Source of the DNA: Nakamurella alba
Lineage (GTDB): Bacteria; Actinomycetota; Actinomycetes; Mycobacteriales; Nakamurellaceae
DNA: 64,000 bases
Reading direction: 5' to 3'
Assembly (NCBI RefSeq): GCF_009707545.1
Contig: NZ_WLYK01000008.1
Span: 458,867 to 522,866, forward strand
The notes beneath the pieces are model-generated. The model was not told where the DNA came from, ran no database searches, and was given only the letters and a program-made list of their open reading frames with translations. Shown here piece after piece: positions 44,176 to 53,839 of this stretch. How positions within the stretch are numbered: position 1 is the stretch's first letter; every line of letters begins with the position of its first letter. The position numbers and the translations under genes are program-made.

Positions 44176-47100
44176 ATGCGCGGTCAACGGGTGCGTCGCT
44201 GGGGTGCGGTGCTCGCAGCAGCGGTGCTCGGGGTCGGGCTGATCGGCCCGGTCGCCACGGCCGGTGCCGTTCCGGCCGCGGTTGCTGCCCTTCCGGCTGC
44301 AGCCGCGGCTGCCGCTCCGGTGCCGGCACCGGCCGCCCCCACCGGCGGGCCGACCTCGGCGGTGGTGGTGGTCGAGACCGGCGGCGACCGGATCGCGGTG
44401 TCCGGGGTGCAGGTGCTGGCCGGGGTGCGGCTCGGCCTCTTCCGGGCGGCGAACGATGCGCAGCCGGTCGACCCGACCTGGGGCGTGTGCACGTCCGATG
44501 CCGTCGGCGAGTGCTACTTCGTGGTGCCGTCGGTGCAGTTCGGCGGGGTCAACCACCGCCGGTCCTTCGTGGTCAAGGAGATCTCTGCGCCGGCCGGCTG
44601 GACGTCGAACACGGCGCTGCGCACCGGCTCCGCAACCGGCTCGGACTCCCAGCTGACCCCCTACCGGTTCCGTACCCCGGAGCTGCGGCCGAACCGGCAG
44701 TACCGTTCCGGCGTCGACTTCATGACCGGCGGCGGCGGGCTGGACCGGACCGCCAGCAGCGGCGTCTGGCAGCAGTCGCGGGAGAACCCTGACATCGGTG
44801 ACTGCGGGTTGAGAGTTGCCCTGGTGCTGGATCTCTCGGCCTCGGTCGGGTCGTCGCTGCCCGCGCTGAAGTCGGCGGCCGGCACGCTGGTCGACTCGCT
44901 GGTCGGCACCCCCAGTCAGGTGGCCCTGTTCACCTTCGCCACCAACGCCCCGGCGAACCGCGGGAACTCGCAGAACCGCCCGCTGACGCCGGTCTCGACC
45001 ACAACCGGTGCGGCCGTGGTGGACGGCTGGATCAACGGCGTCACCGTGCAGGGCGGCGGCGCCGGCGGGACCAACTGGGACCGCGGCCTGGCCCAGGTCG
45101 CCGCGGCGCAGAACGACTACGACCTGACGATCGTCATCACCGACGGCAACCCGTCCTTCTACGACGAGCCCTCCCGCGGGCCCGGCACCTTCAGCCGGTT
45201 CGTCGAGGTGGAGAACGGCATCTTCTCCGCCAACGCGATCAAGGCCGAGGGCACCCGGGTGGTCGCGCTCGGCGTCGGGTCCGGGATCAGCGGCCCCGCC
45301 GCGAATCTCGCCGCGATCTCCGGCCCGGTGGCGAACAGCGACTACTACCAGTCCACCGACTACGCCGCCGCGGCCGCCACCCTGCGCACCCTCGCGCTGC
45401 AGGGCTGCGCCGGCCGGATCTCGGTGATCAACGAGGTCATCCCGTTCGGCGGTGACATCGATGACGCCGTCCCCGCTGCCGGCTGGCAGTACACCGCGAC
45501 CTCGCCGTCGGCGGCGATCACCCCGCCGTCCGGGACCACCGACACCAGTGGTGGTCTCACCTTCGACCTCGCCTACGGCGGCGGTACGACGTCCGCCGAG
45601 GTGACGGTGGCGGTGACCCAGCAGGCCGGGTACGCCCCGTTCCAGCCGGGCGGCGACCCGGCGGTCTGCACCAACCTGTCCGACGGATCGCCGGTGCCGG
45701 TGACCGGAGCCGGCGTCGGCGCCTTCGACGTGACGGTGGGCAGCGACCAGCCGATCAGCTGCACCGCCTACCAGATCGCCGATCCCGGCGCCGCCACCGT
45801 CGAGGTCGACACCGCCTGGGTGGTCAACGGTGTCCTCTACGACGACGGTGCGCAGCCGGTGCAGCTCAGCTCGGAGCTGCTGATCGACGACGTCCCCGCC
45901 CCGTACGGGGTGGAGCTCGGCGGCTTCGTCCAGGGTCAGTCGATCACCATCGACCAGACCGTGTCCGGGGTGCCGGAGCTGCCGCCGGGCTGCACCTACC
46001 TGGGGGCGACGATCACCCCGGGCACCGTGCTGCCGTCGACCGCAGTGCTGGTCACCGGGGCGAACACCTGGTCGGTGATCAACGCCGTGGAGTGCACGGC
46101 ACGGCTGACCCTGCTCAACCGGCTGGTCGGCGGTGACGGCGACCCCGATGCCTGGACACTCACCGGCACCGGACCGGACGGCTCCCTGCCCGGTCCGTCC
46201 GGCACCTCCGGGGTGACCGCGTTCCTCACCTCCGAGGTCGACTACGCGCTCACCGAGTCCGCGGGCGATCCGCGCTACGTGCAGGCGCTCGAGCCGGGCA
46301 CCGGCGCGCCGCTCTGGGACTGCAACCCGATCGACACCGGCAGCAACGGAGGCGGTTTCGGCTCCGACGAGCCTTCCGCCGGATCCGTCGTCGCCGCGTT
46401 CGGCGAGTACCTGGACTGCGAGGCGGTCAACGTGACCGCCGACCTGTCGCTGACCGCGGTGGTCGACAACTCGGCCGGCGGCACCGCGACCCCGGCCGAC
46501 GTCACCATCACCGCGACCCCGACGGGCACCGTCCCGTCCGGGCTCGAACCGGTGGTCGCCGACGGGTCCGGCTCCGGGTTCGTCCGGCCGGAGCAGACCT
46601 ATGAACTGACGGTGGACCTGCCGGCCGGCTACCGCCTCGCCGCCACCGACTGCCGCATCGAGGGGGAGTCGACCCAGGACGGTCTGCAGATCGTCCTCGC
46701 CCCGGACACCGCGATGGACTGCACCCTCGCCGTCGAGAACATCGCCCCGCGCATCACCCTCGCCGCCACCGTCCAGGGCGGGTCGGCGTCCGCCGCGGAC
46801 TGGACGCTGCAGGCCACCGGCCCGGTCACCGTCGCCGGACGCCAGGGGTCGGCGGCGATCGTCGACCAGCCGGTGGTGGTCGGCGACTACAGCCTGACAG
46901 CCTCCGGCGGTCCTGCCGGGTACCAGGCCGGGGCGTGGACCTGCGGAGGGACCGTGCAACTGCAGCTCGCCGACGACATCACCTGCAGCATCACCTTCGT
47001 CGCAGTGGCGCCGACCACCACGGCTTCGCCGACAACGGCCACCCCGACCACGGTCTCACCCACGCAGTCGTCGACGGCCTCCCCGACGGTTACCACCGGG

Positions 47101-47313
47101 ACCACCACCTCGGGGACCGCGCTGCCCACCAGCACCACTGCCCCGACCACCGACCCGACCACGATCCCGACAAGCACCACGAGCACGACGCATCACGCCC
47201 TGCCGGACACCGGCGCGGACGTGCAGCCCCCGCTGACCCTGGGCATGCTGCTGCTGGCCCTGGGCGGCGGGTTGGTGCTGCTGGGTCGCCGCCGGCCGGG
47301 CCGGCACCACTGA
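44176..47313 (+). CDS. LPXTG-anchored surface protein with VWA domain
   Basis: A 1045-residue protein: signal peptide (WGAVLAAAVLGVGLIGPVAT), an SpaA/CnaB-like motif FVVKEISAPAGW, then a von Willebrand A domain (about 210-410) with MIDAS DLSASVGS near 219 and a later IVITDGNPS. Three related Ig-like repeats follow, each with a 'xDWTL.A/GTG' core (DAWTLTGTG, ADVTITATP, ADWTLQATGP). A Thr/Ser/Pro stalk precedes the sortase signal LPDTG (residues 1009-1013), a hydrophobic helix and RRRPGRHH. It should be covalently fixed to peptidoglycan and exposed for adhesion or binding. No sortase is in the window. GGAGGGG precedes ATG 44176. Confidence 0.88.
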   Translation: MRGQRVRRWGAVLAAAVLGVGLIGPVATAGAVPAAVAALPAAAAAAAPVPAPAAPTGGPTSAVVVVETGGDRIAVSGVQVLAGVRLGLFRAANDAQPVDPTWGVCTSDAVGECYFVVPSVQFGGVNHRRSFVVKEISAPAGWTSNTALRTGSATGSDSQLTPYRFRTPELRPNRQYRSGVDFMTGGGGLDRTASSGVWQQSRENPDIGDCGLRVALVLDLSASVGSSLPALKSAAGTLVDSLVGTPSQVALFTFATNAPANRGNSQNRPLTPVSTTTGAAVVDGWINGVTVQGGGAGGTNWDRGLAQVAAAQNDYDLTIVITDGNPSFYDEPSRGPGTFSRFVEVENGIFSANAIKAEGTRVVALGVGSGISGPAANLAAISGPVANSDYYQSTDYAAAAATLRTLALQGCAGRISVINEVIPFGGDIDDAVPAAGWQYTATSPSAAITPPSGTTDTSGGLTFDLAYGGGTTSAEVTVAVTQQAGYAPFQPGGDPAVCTNLSDGSPVPVTGAGVGAFDVTVGSDQPISCTAYQIADPGAATVEVDTAWVVNGVLYDDGAQPVQLSSELLIDDVPAPYGVELGGFVQGQSITIDQTVSGVPELPPGCTYLGATITPGTVLPSTAVLVTGANTWSVINAVECTARLTLLNRLVGGDGDPDAWTLTGTGPDGSLPGPSGTSGVTAFLTSEVDYALTESAGDPRYVQALEPGTGAPLWDCNPIDTGSNGGGFGSDEPSAGSVVAAFGEYLDCEAVNVTADLSLTAVVDNSAGGTATPADVTITATPTGTVPSGLEPVVADGSGSGFVRPEQTYELTVDLPAGYRLAATDCRIEGESTQDGLQIVLAPDTAMDCTLAVENIAPRITLAATVQGGSASAADWTLQATGPVTVAGRQGSAAIVDQPVVVGDYSLTASGGPAGYQAGAWTCGGTVQLQLADDITCSITFVAVAPTTTASPTTATPTTVSPTQSSTASPTVTTGTTTSGTALPTSTTAPTTDPTTIPTSTTSTTHHALPDTGADVQPPLTLGMLLLALGGGLVLLGRRRPGRHH

Positions 47314-47329
47314 CACCACTGATACCGCC

Positions 47330-47382
47330 GCGGATCCTGAACATCCGATGCTCCTCAGGGCCACCGGATGTTCAGGATCCGC
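47330..47382. terminator. 18-bp perfect hairpin between convergent genes
   Basis: GCGGATCCTGAACATCCG (47330-47347) pairs perfectly with CGGATGTTCAGGATCCGC (47365-47382) around a 17-base loop. It lies between the surface protein and the SDR gene, whose ends converge, and can serve both. Confidence 0.8.
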
Positions 47383-47391
47383 CGGGTTCGG

Positions 47392-48162
47392 TCAGTCGAG
47401 CGGGGTGACGTAGGCGCCGGAGATGCCGCCGTCCACCAGGAACTGCGACGCGGTGATGAAGCTGGACTCGTCGGAGGCGAGGAACAGCACGGCGTTGGCG
47501 ATCTCGGTGGGCTCGGCGAACCGGCCGACCGGGTTGTGCACCAATCGGCGGGCAGCCCGCTCCGGGTCCTTGGCGAACAGCTCCTGCAGCAACGGGGTGT
47601 TCACCGGGCCGGGGCAGAGCGCGTTGACCCGCACGCCCTGCCGGGCGAACTGCACACCGAGTTCGCGGCTCATCGACAGCACCCCGCCCTTGGAAGCGGT
47701 GTAGGAGATCTGCGAGGTGGCCGCCCCCATCACCGCGACGAACGACGCCGTGTTGATGATCGAGCCCCTGCCCTGTTCCAGCATGTAGGGCAGCGCGGCC
47801 TTGCAGCAGAGGTAGACAGAGGTCAGGTTGACCTCCTGCACCTTGCGCCAGGCGGCCAGGTCGGTGGTGAGGATCGAGTCGTCCTCCGGCGGCGAGATGC
47901 CGGCGTTGTTGAAGGCGACATCCACGCTGCCGTAGGTGTTCTTGGCCAGGGCGAAGAGCGCCTCGACTCCGTCCGGGTCGGTGACGTCGGTGCGCAGGTA
48001 CGCGCCGCCGAGCTCCTCGGCCACGGCCGGGCCGCGGGTGTCGTCGAGGTCGCCGATCACCACCGTCGCGCCCTCCTCCGCGAACCGGCGGCCGGTGGCC
48101 AGCCCGATCCCCGAACAGCCGCCGGTGATCACGGCGACCTTGCCCTGCAGACGTCCGGTCAT
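47392..48162 (-). CDS. SDR family dehydrogenase (amine operon)
   Basis: A 256-residue classical short-chain dehydrogenase. TGGCSGIGLATGRRFAEEG near residue 12, VAFNNAGISPPEDD (NNAG) and the Ser-Tyr-Lys site in ISYTASKGGVLSMSREL are clear; VNALCPGPVNTPLL and SFITASQFLVDGGISGAYV close the fold. In relation to the neighbours (aldehyde dehydrogenase, glutamine-synthetase-like ligase, permease) it may oxidise an alcohol or amino alcohol intermediate. The start MTGRLQGK at 48160-48162 has AAAGAGGA upstream. Last gene of the minus-strand operon. Confidence 0.87.
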   Translation of the reverse strand: MTGRLQGKVAVITGGCSGIGLATGRRFAEEGATVVIGDLDDTRGPAVAEELGGAYLRTDVTDPDGVEALFALAKNTYGSVDVAFNNAGISPPEDDSILTTDLAAWRKVQEVNLTSVYLCCKAALPYMLEQGRGSIINTASFVAVMGAATSQISYTASKGGVLSMSRELGVQFARQGVRVNALCPGPVNTPLLQELFAKDPERAARRLVHNPVGRFAEPTEIANAVLFLASDESSFITASQFLVDGGISGAYVTPLD

Positions 48163-48244
48163 TGCTGGTGTTCCTCTTTCTCGAGTGCCCGGACGTCCGA
48201 CAACCGGTGAGCTGTTGCTCACGGGATGCAGGACGTCCGCGGGG

Positions 48245-49645
48245 TCAGGTGGCGATGAAGACGTTCTTGGTCTCGGTGAAGGCGTCCGGCGCGTCCGGGC
48301 CGAGCTCCCGCCCGAGGCCGGACTGCTTGTAGCCGCCGAAGGGCGTCCAGTAGCGAACGGAGGAGTGCGAGTTCACCGACAGGTTCCCGGATTCCACCGC
48401 CCGGGCCACCCGCAGCGCCCGGCCGACGTCGGAGGTGAAGATCGATCCGGACAGCCCGAACTCGGTGTCGTTGGCCATGGCGATCGCCTCGGCCTCGTCC
48501 TCGAACGGCAGCACCGCGACGACCGGGCCGAAGATCTCCTCCCGCCACACCGGGTCCTGCACCGAGCGCGGCGTGACGACCGTGGCCGGGAACCAGAATC
48601 CGTCGCCGCCCGGTGCGCCGCCGGTGAACAGCACGTCCGCGTTCTCCACGTACCCGGCCACCTTCTCCCGGTGCGCCGAGGTGATCAGCGGGCCCATCTC
48701 GGCCGCCGGGTCCTCCGGGTCGGTGGTGCGGAACTCCCGGACGGCCGGCTCCAGCAGGCCGAGGAACTCGTCGTACACGCTGCGCTGCACCAGGATCCGG
48801 GACCGGGCGCAGCAGTCCTGCCCGGCATTGTCGAACACCGACCCCGGCGCCGACGACGCGGCGGCCGCCAGGTCGGAGTCGGCGAAGATGATGTTCGCGC
48901 TCTTCCCGCCCAGCTCCAGCGTCACCCGCTTCACCTGGGCCGCGGCGCCGGCCATGATGCCCTTGCCGACGTCGGTGGAGCCGGTGAAGCAGATCTTGCG
49001 GACCAGCGGGTGGGTGACGAACCGCTCGCCGACCACCGATCCGCGGCCCGGCAGCACGGTGAACACGCCTTCGGGAATGCCTGCGTCCAGCGCGATCTCG
49101 CCGAGCCGGACGGCGGTCAGTGGGGTCACCTCGGCCGGTTTGAGCACCACGGTGTTGCCGGCGGCCAGCGCGGGGGCGAACCCCCAGCCGGCGATCGGCA
49201 TCGGGAAGTTCCACGGCACGATGATGCCGACGACGCCGAGCGGCTCGTGGAAGGTGATGTCCACGCCGCCGGCCACCGGGATCTGCCGGCCGAACAGCCG
49301 CTCCGGGGCGGCGGCGTAATAGTGCAGCACGTTCCGGACGTTGCCCGCCTCCCAGCGGGCGTTGCCGATGGTGTGTCCGGAGTTCGCCACCTCCAGCGCG
49401 GCCAGCTCGTCGGCCGCCGCACCGACGAGATCGGCGAACCGGCGGAGGATCTCGGCCCGCTCGCCGGGCGGCACCGCGCGCCAGGCGGGGAAGGCGGCGT
49501 GCGCCGCCTCGATCGCCCGGTCGGTCTCCAGCAGCGAGGCCTGCGGGATCTCGGTGAGCGGGCGGCCGGTGGACGGGGACACCAGGGTGGTCACCCCGCC
49601 GTCGCCGGTGAGCGGACCGCGGTAGGGCATGACTGCGAGGGTCAC
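48245..49645 (-). CDS. Aldehyde dehydrogenase (PuuC/AldH-like, amine operon)
   Basis: A 466-residue aldehyde dehydrogenase. GIIVPWNFPMPIAGWGFAPAL, FTGSTDVGKGIMAGAA, Glu in TLELGGKSANIIF and the catalytic Cys in NAGQDCCARSRILV are visible; EEIFGPVVAVLPF and FGGYKQSGLGRELG are standard. A double Cys at the active site is a common variant. In the Puu-type route it would oxidise a gamma-glutamyl-aminoaldehyde. GTG 49643-49645 lies six bases after the ligase stop, so the two are co-translated. Confidence 0.88.
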   Translation of the reverse strand: MTLAVMPYRGPLTGDGGVTTLVSPSTGRPLTEIPQASLLETDRAIEAAHAAFPAWRAVPPGERAEILRRFADLVGAAADELAALEVANSGHTIGNARWEAGNVRNVLHYYAAAPERLFGRQIPVAGGVDITFHEPLGVVGIIVPWNFPMPIAGWGFAPALAAGNTVVLKPAEVTPLTAVRLGEIALDAGIPEGVFTVLPGRGSVVGERFVTHPLVRKICFTGSTDVGKGIMAGAAAQVKRVTLELGGKSANIIFADSDLAAAASSAPGSVFDNAGQDCCARSRILVQRSVYDEFLGLLEPAVREFRTTDPEDPAAEMGPLITSAHREKVAGYVENADVLFTGGAPGGDGFWFPATVVTPRSVQDPVWREEIFGPVVAVLPFEDEAEAIAMANDTEFGLSGSIFTSDVGRALRVARAVESGNLSVNSHSSVRYWTPFGGYKQSGLGRELGPDAPDAFTETKNVFIAT

Positions 49646-49651
49646 CGGATT

Positions 49652-51025
49652 TCAGAGCCTTTCGAATCCACGACGGAGTTCCCAGTCGGTCACCGCGGCC
49701 TCGAAGGCGGCCAGTTCGGTGTCCGCGGCGTGGACGTAGTGGTCGACCACGTCGTCGCCGAACGCGGCCCGCGCCACCGCCGACCCGGCGAAGGCGTCGC
49801 GGGCCTCGCGCAGCGTCTTCGGCACCACCGGTTTCCCGGAGGTGTAGGCGTTGCCGACGGTCTCCGGTTCCAGTTCCAGCTGCTGCTCCACCCCGTGCAG
49901 CCCGCCGGCCAGCATCGCGGCGATCGCCATGTACGGATTGACATCACCGCCGGGCAAACGGTTCTCCAGCCGTGCCGAGCCGCCGTGGCCGACCAACCGG
50001 ACCGAGCACGTGCGGTTGTCGTTGCCCCACGCCACCGTGGTCGGGGCGAACGACCCGTCGGCGAAGCGCTTGTAGGAGTTGATGTTCGGCGCGTACAGCA
50101 GGGTGAACTCACGCATCGTGGCCAGGATGCCGGCGATGAAGTGCTCGTACAGTGGGGTGCGGCCCTCGGCCGCGGAGTCCCAGAACACCGTCGATCCGTC
50201 GGTGCCCCGCAGCGACAGGTGGATGTGGCAGGAATTGCCCTCGCGCTGGTCGTACTTCGCCATGAAGGTGAGCGAGCGCCCGTGTGCGTCGGCGACCTCC
50301 TTCGCGGTGTTCTTGTACACCGAGTGGTTGTCCGCTGTGGTGACGACTTCGTCGAAGCGGAAGGCGATCTCGTGCTGCCCGTAGTTGCACTCGCCCTTGG
50401 CGGACTCCACGGTCATGCCGGCCGCGTACATGGTGTTGCGCAGGTCGCGCAGCAGCGGCTCGACCCGGGTGGTGCCCAGGATCGAGTAGTCGACGTTGTA
50501 GCGGTTCGCCGGGGTGAGGTGCTGGTACCCCAGATCCCAGGCCTCGTCGTAGGTGTCCTCGAAGACGATGAACTCCAGCTCGGTGCCGGCGTACGCGGTG
50601 TACCCGGCGGCGGCCGCCCGGTCCACCTGCGCCTGCAGCACCGACCGCGGCGACTCGCGCACCGGGGTGCCGTCCAGCCAGGTGAGGTCGCACTGGATCA
50701 TCACCGAGCCCGGCAGGTGCGGCAGCACCCGGATGGTGTCCAGGTCCAGGGCGAACACCATGTCGCCGTAGCCCTTCTCCCACGACGAGATGGCATATCC
50801 CGGAACGGTGTTCATGTCGACATCAACGGCGAGCAGATAGTTGCAGCCCTCGGTGCCGTGGGCGAGCACCTCGTCCACGAAGTACGGCGCGTGCAGCCGC
50901 TTGCCCTGCAACCGGCCCTGCATGTCGGTGAAGGCGACGACGACGGTGTCCACCTCCCCGGACGCGATCTGCAGTCGCAGCTGCTCGACGTCGAGCAGCC
51001 GGGGGTTGCGGGCACGTCCCGACAT
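49652..51025 (-). CDS. Glutamine synthetase-like gamma-glutamyl-amine ligase
   Basis: A 457-residue type-I glutamine synthetase fold. AGTELEFIVFEDTYDEAW (metal Glu), YGQHEIAFRFDEVVTTADNH, NSCHIHLSLRG (His/Ser) and RLENRLPGGDVNPYMAIAAM (Arg/Glu at the active site) are all present. The N-terminus is the β-Grasp part with FTDMQGRLQGKRL. It lacks the adenylylation-loop 'NLYDLP' Tyr typical of true GlnA. By context it is a GlnA3/GlnA4/PuuA-like ligase that joins glutamate to an amine (polyamine or ethanolamine in characterised Streptomyces examples). CAGGAG precedes ATG 51023-51025. It sits between permease and aldehyde dehydrogenase genes. Confidence 0.88.
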   Translation of the reverse strand: MSGRARNPRLLDVEQLRLQIASGEVDTVVVAFTDMQGRLQGKRLHAPYFVDEVLAHGTEGCNYLLAVDVDMNTVPGYAISSWEKGYGDMVFALDLDTIRVLPHLPGSVMIQCDLTWLDGTPVRESPRSVLQAQVDRAAAAGYTAYAGTELEFIVFEDTYDEAWDLGYQHLTPANRYNVDYSILGTTRVEPLLRDLRNTMYAAGMTVESAKGECNYGQHEIAFRFDEVVTTADNHSVYKNTAKEVADAHGRSLTFMAKYDQREGNSCHIHLSLRGTDGSTVFWDSAAEGRTPLYEHFIAGILATMREFTLLYAPNINSYKRFADGSFAPTTVAWGNDNRTCSVRLVGHGGSARLENRLPGGDVNPYMAIAAMLAGGLHGVEQQLELEPETVGNAYTSGKPVVPKTLREARDAFAGSAVARAAFGDDVVDHYVHAADTELAAFEAAVTDWELRRGFERL

Positions 51026-51171
51026 CGGCTCCTGCCTTCCGCGCGTGCGAGGGGCGCGCGCCACTTGTGGCTCTGACGGATGCTGCGGGCGCACGACCTC
51101 CCGGACGCAGCCCGGGGGGTCGTGCGCTCGCAGTCTACGAAGGCCGGGTGGGATCCGGCATCCTGGCCGGG

Positions 51172-52779
51172 TCAGCCGCCGTGGGCCGACCCGCCGCGCT
51201 TCTCCAGGCCGATCTCGTCGGAGGACGAGACGCCGGCCGGCAGGTCGACGGTGGTCTTGGGCCCGGTGAACCACTTCTTCACCGACACGTGCCAGAAGAT
51301 CCAGAGCAGGATCAGCGCGCCGCCGACCAGCAGCGGGGTGTAGTTCACGAACTTCCACTCGAAACTGGAGTCCCAGGGCATTCCGCCGGCCGAGGTCGGG
51401 AAGAGCGCCACGATCGAGGTCAGCACGATCTGGACCAGTGCGATCGCGTTGATCCACTTGTACTTCCGGCCCAGGTTCCACTTCCCGACCGGGAACCTGT
51501 CCCCCATCCGCCAGCGCAGGAAGATCGGGATCGCGAAGCACACGTACAGCCCGACCACGCCGATGGACACGACGGCGAAGAAGGCCACCGGTACCGGGGC
51601 GCCGTTGATGTCCACCTCGACCAGCGCGGGCAGCGTGATGATCGCGGCGACCACCGCGCAGAGCAGCACCCCCTTGGCCGGCACCCGGCTGCGGGACAGC
51701 GAGGCCCACTGCTTGGCACCGGGCACCGCGCCGTCCCTGGAGAACGCGAACAGCATCCTGGAACAGCTGGTCAGGCAGGCGACAGTGCAGAAGAACTGGC
51801 CCGCGGTGGAGATCAGCAGCACGACGCCGGCCCAGCCGGAGGTCAGCGCCTGGCCGAAGATGACGGCCACGCCGCCACCGCCGGCGGAGACGCCGTCGAT
51901 GTCCTGCACTGCGAAGAGGAAGGACAGCAGCAAGATCCAGCCGCCGATCGCCGAGTAGAAGATCGACCGCCAGATGCCCTTCGCCGCGGCGTTCGCGGCG
52001 CTGCGGGTCTCCTCCGACAGGTGCGCGGAGGCGTCGTAGCCGGTGATCGTGTACTGGGTGAGGATGGCCGCCATCGGCAGCACGTAGAGCAGGAAGCCGA
52101 AGCCGGAGGTCTCGCCGCCGAACAGGCCGGTGTTGTTGACCAGCGTGCCGAAGACGTCACCCGCGCTCGCGTGGTGGTCGGGGACGACCACCAGCACCAG
52201 CACCACGATCAGCGCGCCGGCCACGTGCCACCAGACCGAGACGTTGTTCAGGATCGCCAGCAGCTGACTGGAGAAGATGTTGACCACCGCGGCGATCGCC
52301 AGGATCGCCAGGAAGATCAGGAACACCCGGTACAGGCTGTACCCCTCGGCCCAGGACTCGCTGAACGTGCTCAGCGTCAGGTCCAGGAAGGTGGCGCAGC
52401 CGTAGGCCACCGATGCCACGATCGCGATCAGGCCGATCAGGTTGAGCCAGCCGGTGTAGTAGCCGGCCTTCGGGCCGCCGAGTTTCGCTGCCCACCAGTA
52501 GATCCCGCCGGAGGTCGGGTACGCGGAGACCAGCTCCGACATGGAGAACCCGATGAGCAGGATGAAGATCGAGATGATCGGCCAGCCCCAGGCGATGGCG
52601 GCCGGTCCGCCGTTGTTCCAGCCCAGTCCGAACGAGGTGAAACACCCGGCCAGGATGGAGATGATGGAGAACGAGATCGCGAAGTTGGAGAAGCCGGACC
52701 AGCTGCGGTGCAGCTCCTGCTTGTAGCCGAGCGAGGCGAGATGTGCTTCGTCGTCGGACAGTTCGGGTGCGGTCGCCAC
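51172..52779 (-). CDS. APC-superfamily amino acid/amine permease
   Basis: A 535-residue permease with about twelve transmembrane helices. The APC core is visible in the first helix (FSNFAISFSIISILAGCFTS), the next loop's SELVSAYPTSGGIYWWAAKL and the later TITGYDASAHLSEETRSAA, characteristic of the GABA/choline-type subgroup. The C-terminal tail (DLPAGVSSSDEIGLEKRGG) is hydrophilic. It most likely imports the amine consumed by the downstream ligase and dehydrogenases. 146 bases separate it from the ligase, 136 from the upstream kinase-like gene. Confidence 0.88.
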   Translation of the reverse strand: MATAPELSDDEAHLASLGYKQELHRSWSGFSNFAISFSIISILAGCFTSFGLGWNNGGPAAIAWGWPIISIFILLIGFSMSELVSAYPTSGGIYWWAAKLGGPKAGYYTGWLNLIGLIAIVASVAYGCATFLDLTLSTFSESWAEGYSLYRVFLIFLAILAIAAVVNIFSSQLLAILNNVSVWWHVAGALIVVLVLVVVPDHHASAGDVFGTLVNNTGLFGGETSGFGFLLYVLPMAAILTQYTITGYDASAHLSEETRSAANAAAKGIWRSIFYSAIGGWILLLSFLFAVQDIDGVSAGGGGVAVIFGQALTSGWAGVVLLISTAGQFFCTVACLTSCSRMLFAFSRDGAVPGAKQWASLSRSRVPAKGVLLCAVVAAIITLPALVEVDINGAPVPVAFFAVVSIGVVGLYVCFAIPIFLRWRMGDRFPVGKWNLGRKYKWINAIALVQIVLTSIVALFPTSAGGMPWDSSFEWKFVNYTPLLVGGALILLWIFWHVSVKKWFTGPKTTVDLPAGVSSSDEIGLEKRGGSAHGG

Positions 52780-52915
52780 GGGACACTCCTTCGGGGGCCT
52801 GGGGGAGCAGGGACGGGCAGGGCGGTGGCGCTGACTGCGGACCGGAGACGGATCCGGGATGTCGGGAATGACGGGACGGGGTGACGGGACCGGTGGAGCG
52901 GCGCGGACCGCGGAG

Positions 52916-53839
52916 CTAGGGACCGGCGCCGGCGGCGGCCCGCAGCAGCGAGGGCAGAGCCGTCGCGGTGAAGGTTCGCACCGCCCGCTCGTATTTGTCC
53001 ATGGTCCATTCGGTCAGATCCACGGCGGGCGTCATCGCGTGCTGCCGGATGACACCCCACAGCGTCCAGCCGTACCGGGCCAACAGCGTCTGCAGCCGGC
53101 AGCGGGCGGGCATCCGCGGGTCCGCGGTGCCGAAGTACGCGATCGCCAGCGCGTCGGCCGCGTCGTCGTCCAGCAGCGACTCCCCGGCGATGTTGCCGAT
53201 CTCGAAGCTCGGGTCACCGGTGCCGGCGTACTCGTAGTCGATGATCCACAGGCGGCCGCCGTCGTCGATGAAGTTCGCCGCGAGCAGGTCGTTGTGGCAC
53301 GGCACCGCGGGCGGCGGGTCCAGGGCGAGCACCCGGACCACCTCGGCGCAGGTGTCGAGGTGGTCGGTGTACCCGGCGGGCAGCGGCAGCCCCAGCCGCA
53401 CGCAGGTCGACAGGTATTCCCGCTGCCGGACGGCCATGTCGAAGGTGCCCAGGAACGGCGGCGCCGAGTGCAGGGTGCGCACCGCCGCCGCGATACGCGG
53501 GAGCATTGCCGGGTCGCGGACGTCGGCCTCGGTGAGGGTCCGGCCGGGCACGAAACGCACCACCAGCACGCCGTCGTCGGGCCGGAAGTCGAGCACGTCG
53601 GGCGCGATCCCGGTGCTCGCCGCGGCCCGGCTGTTGTGGTCCTCGGCGGTGCGGTCGATGGCCAGCAGCGCGCCGGTCGGGTCCGACAACCGGGCCACCG
53701 CGGACGTCCCGGGCAGGTCGACCCGCAGGTTGCGGTTGGTCAGGCCGCCGGTCAGTTCGGAGACGACCCGGTCAGGCGTGGCCAGCAGCGGGACGGCGTC
53801 CAGGCGCTGCAGCAGCGCCTCGTCCACCGCACCGACCAC
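52916..53839 (-). CDS. Choline/ethanolamine kinase-like (APH family) phosphotransferase
   Basis: A 307-residue APH/LicA-type kinase. A nucleotide-site-like GGLTNRNLRVDLPGTSAVARL, the catalytic VPCHNDLLAANFIDDGG (Brenner-type HNDL), and metal site LWIIDYEYAGTGDPSFEIGN are all intact and closest to LicA/choline kinases. The start is uncertain: GTG 53837-53839 gives the family's usual length; longer in-frame starts add about 60 basic residues. It heads the minus-strand amine operon, so phosphorylating an amino-alcohol is a fair inference, and it argues for ethanolamine or choline rather than a simple diamine as substrate. Confidence 0.82.
   Translation of the reverse strand: MVGAVDEALLQRLDAVPLLATPDRVVSELTGGLTNRNLRVDLPGTSAVARLSDPTGALLAIDRTAEDHNSRAAASTGIAPDVLDFRPDDGVLVVRFVPGRTLTEADVRDPAMLPRIAAAVRTLHSAPPFLGTFDMAVRQREYLSTCVRLGLPLPAGYTDHLDTCAEVVRVLALDPPPAVPCHNDLLAANFIDDGGRLWIIDYEYAGTGDPSFEIGNIAGESLLDDDAADALAIAYFGTADPRMPARCRLQTLLARYGWTLWGVIRQHAMTPAVDLTEWTMDKYERAVRTFTATALPSLLRAAAGAGP

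Noticed and set aside
44137..46959. Long minus-strand frame opposite the VWA surface protein
   Set aside because: Gly/Arg-rich shadow; the plus strand has signal peptide, MIDAS and LPDTG in frame.
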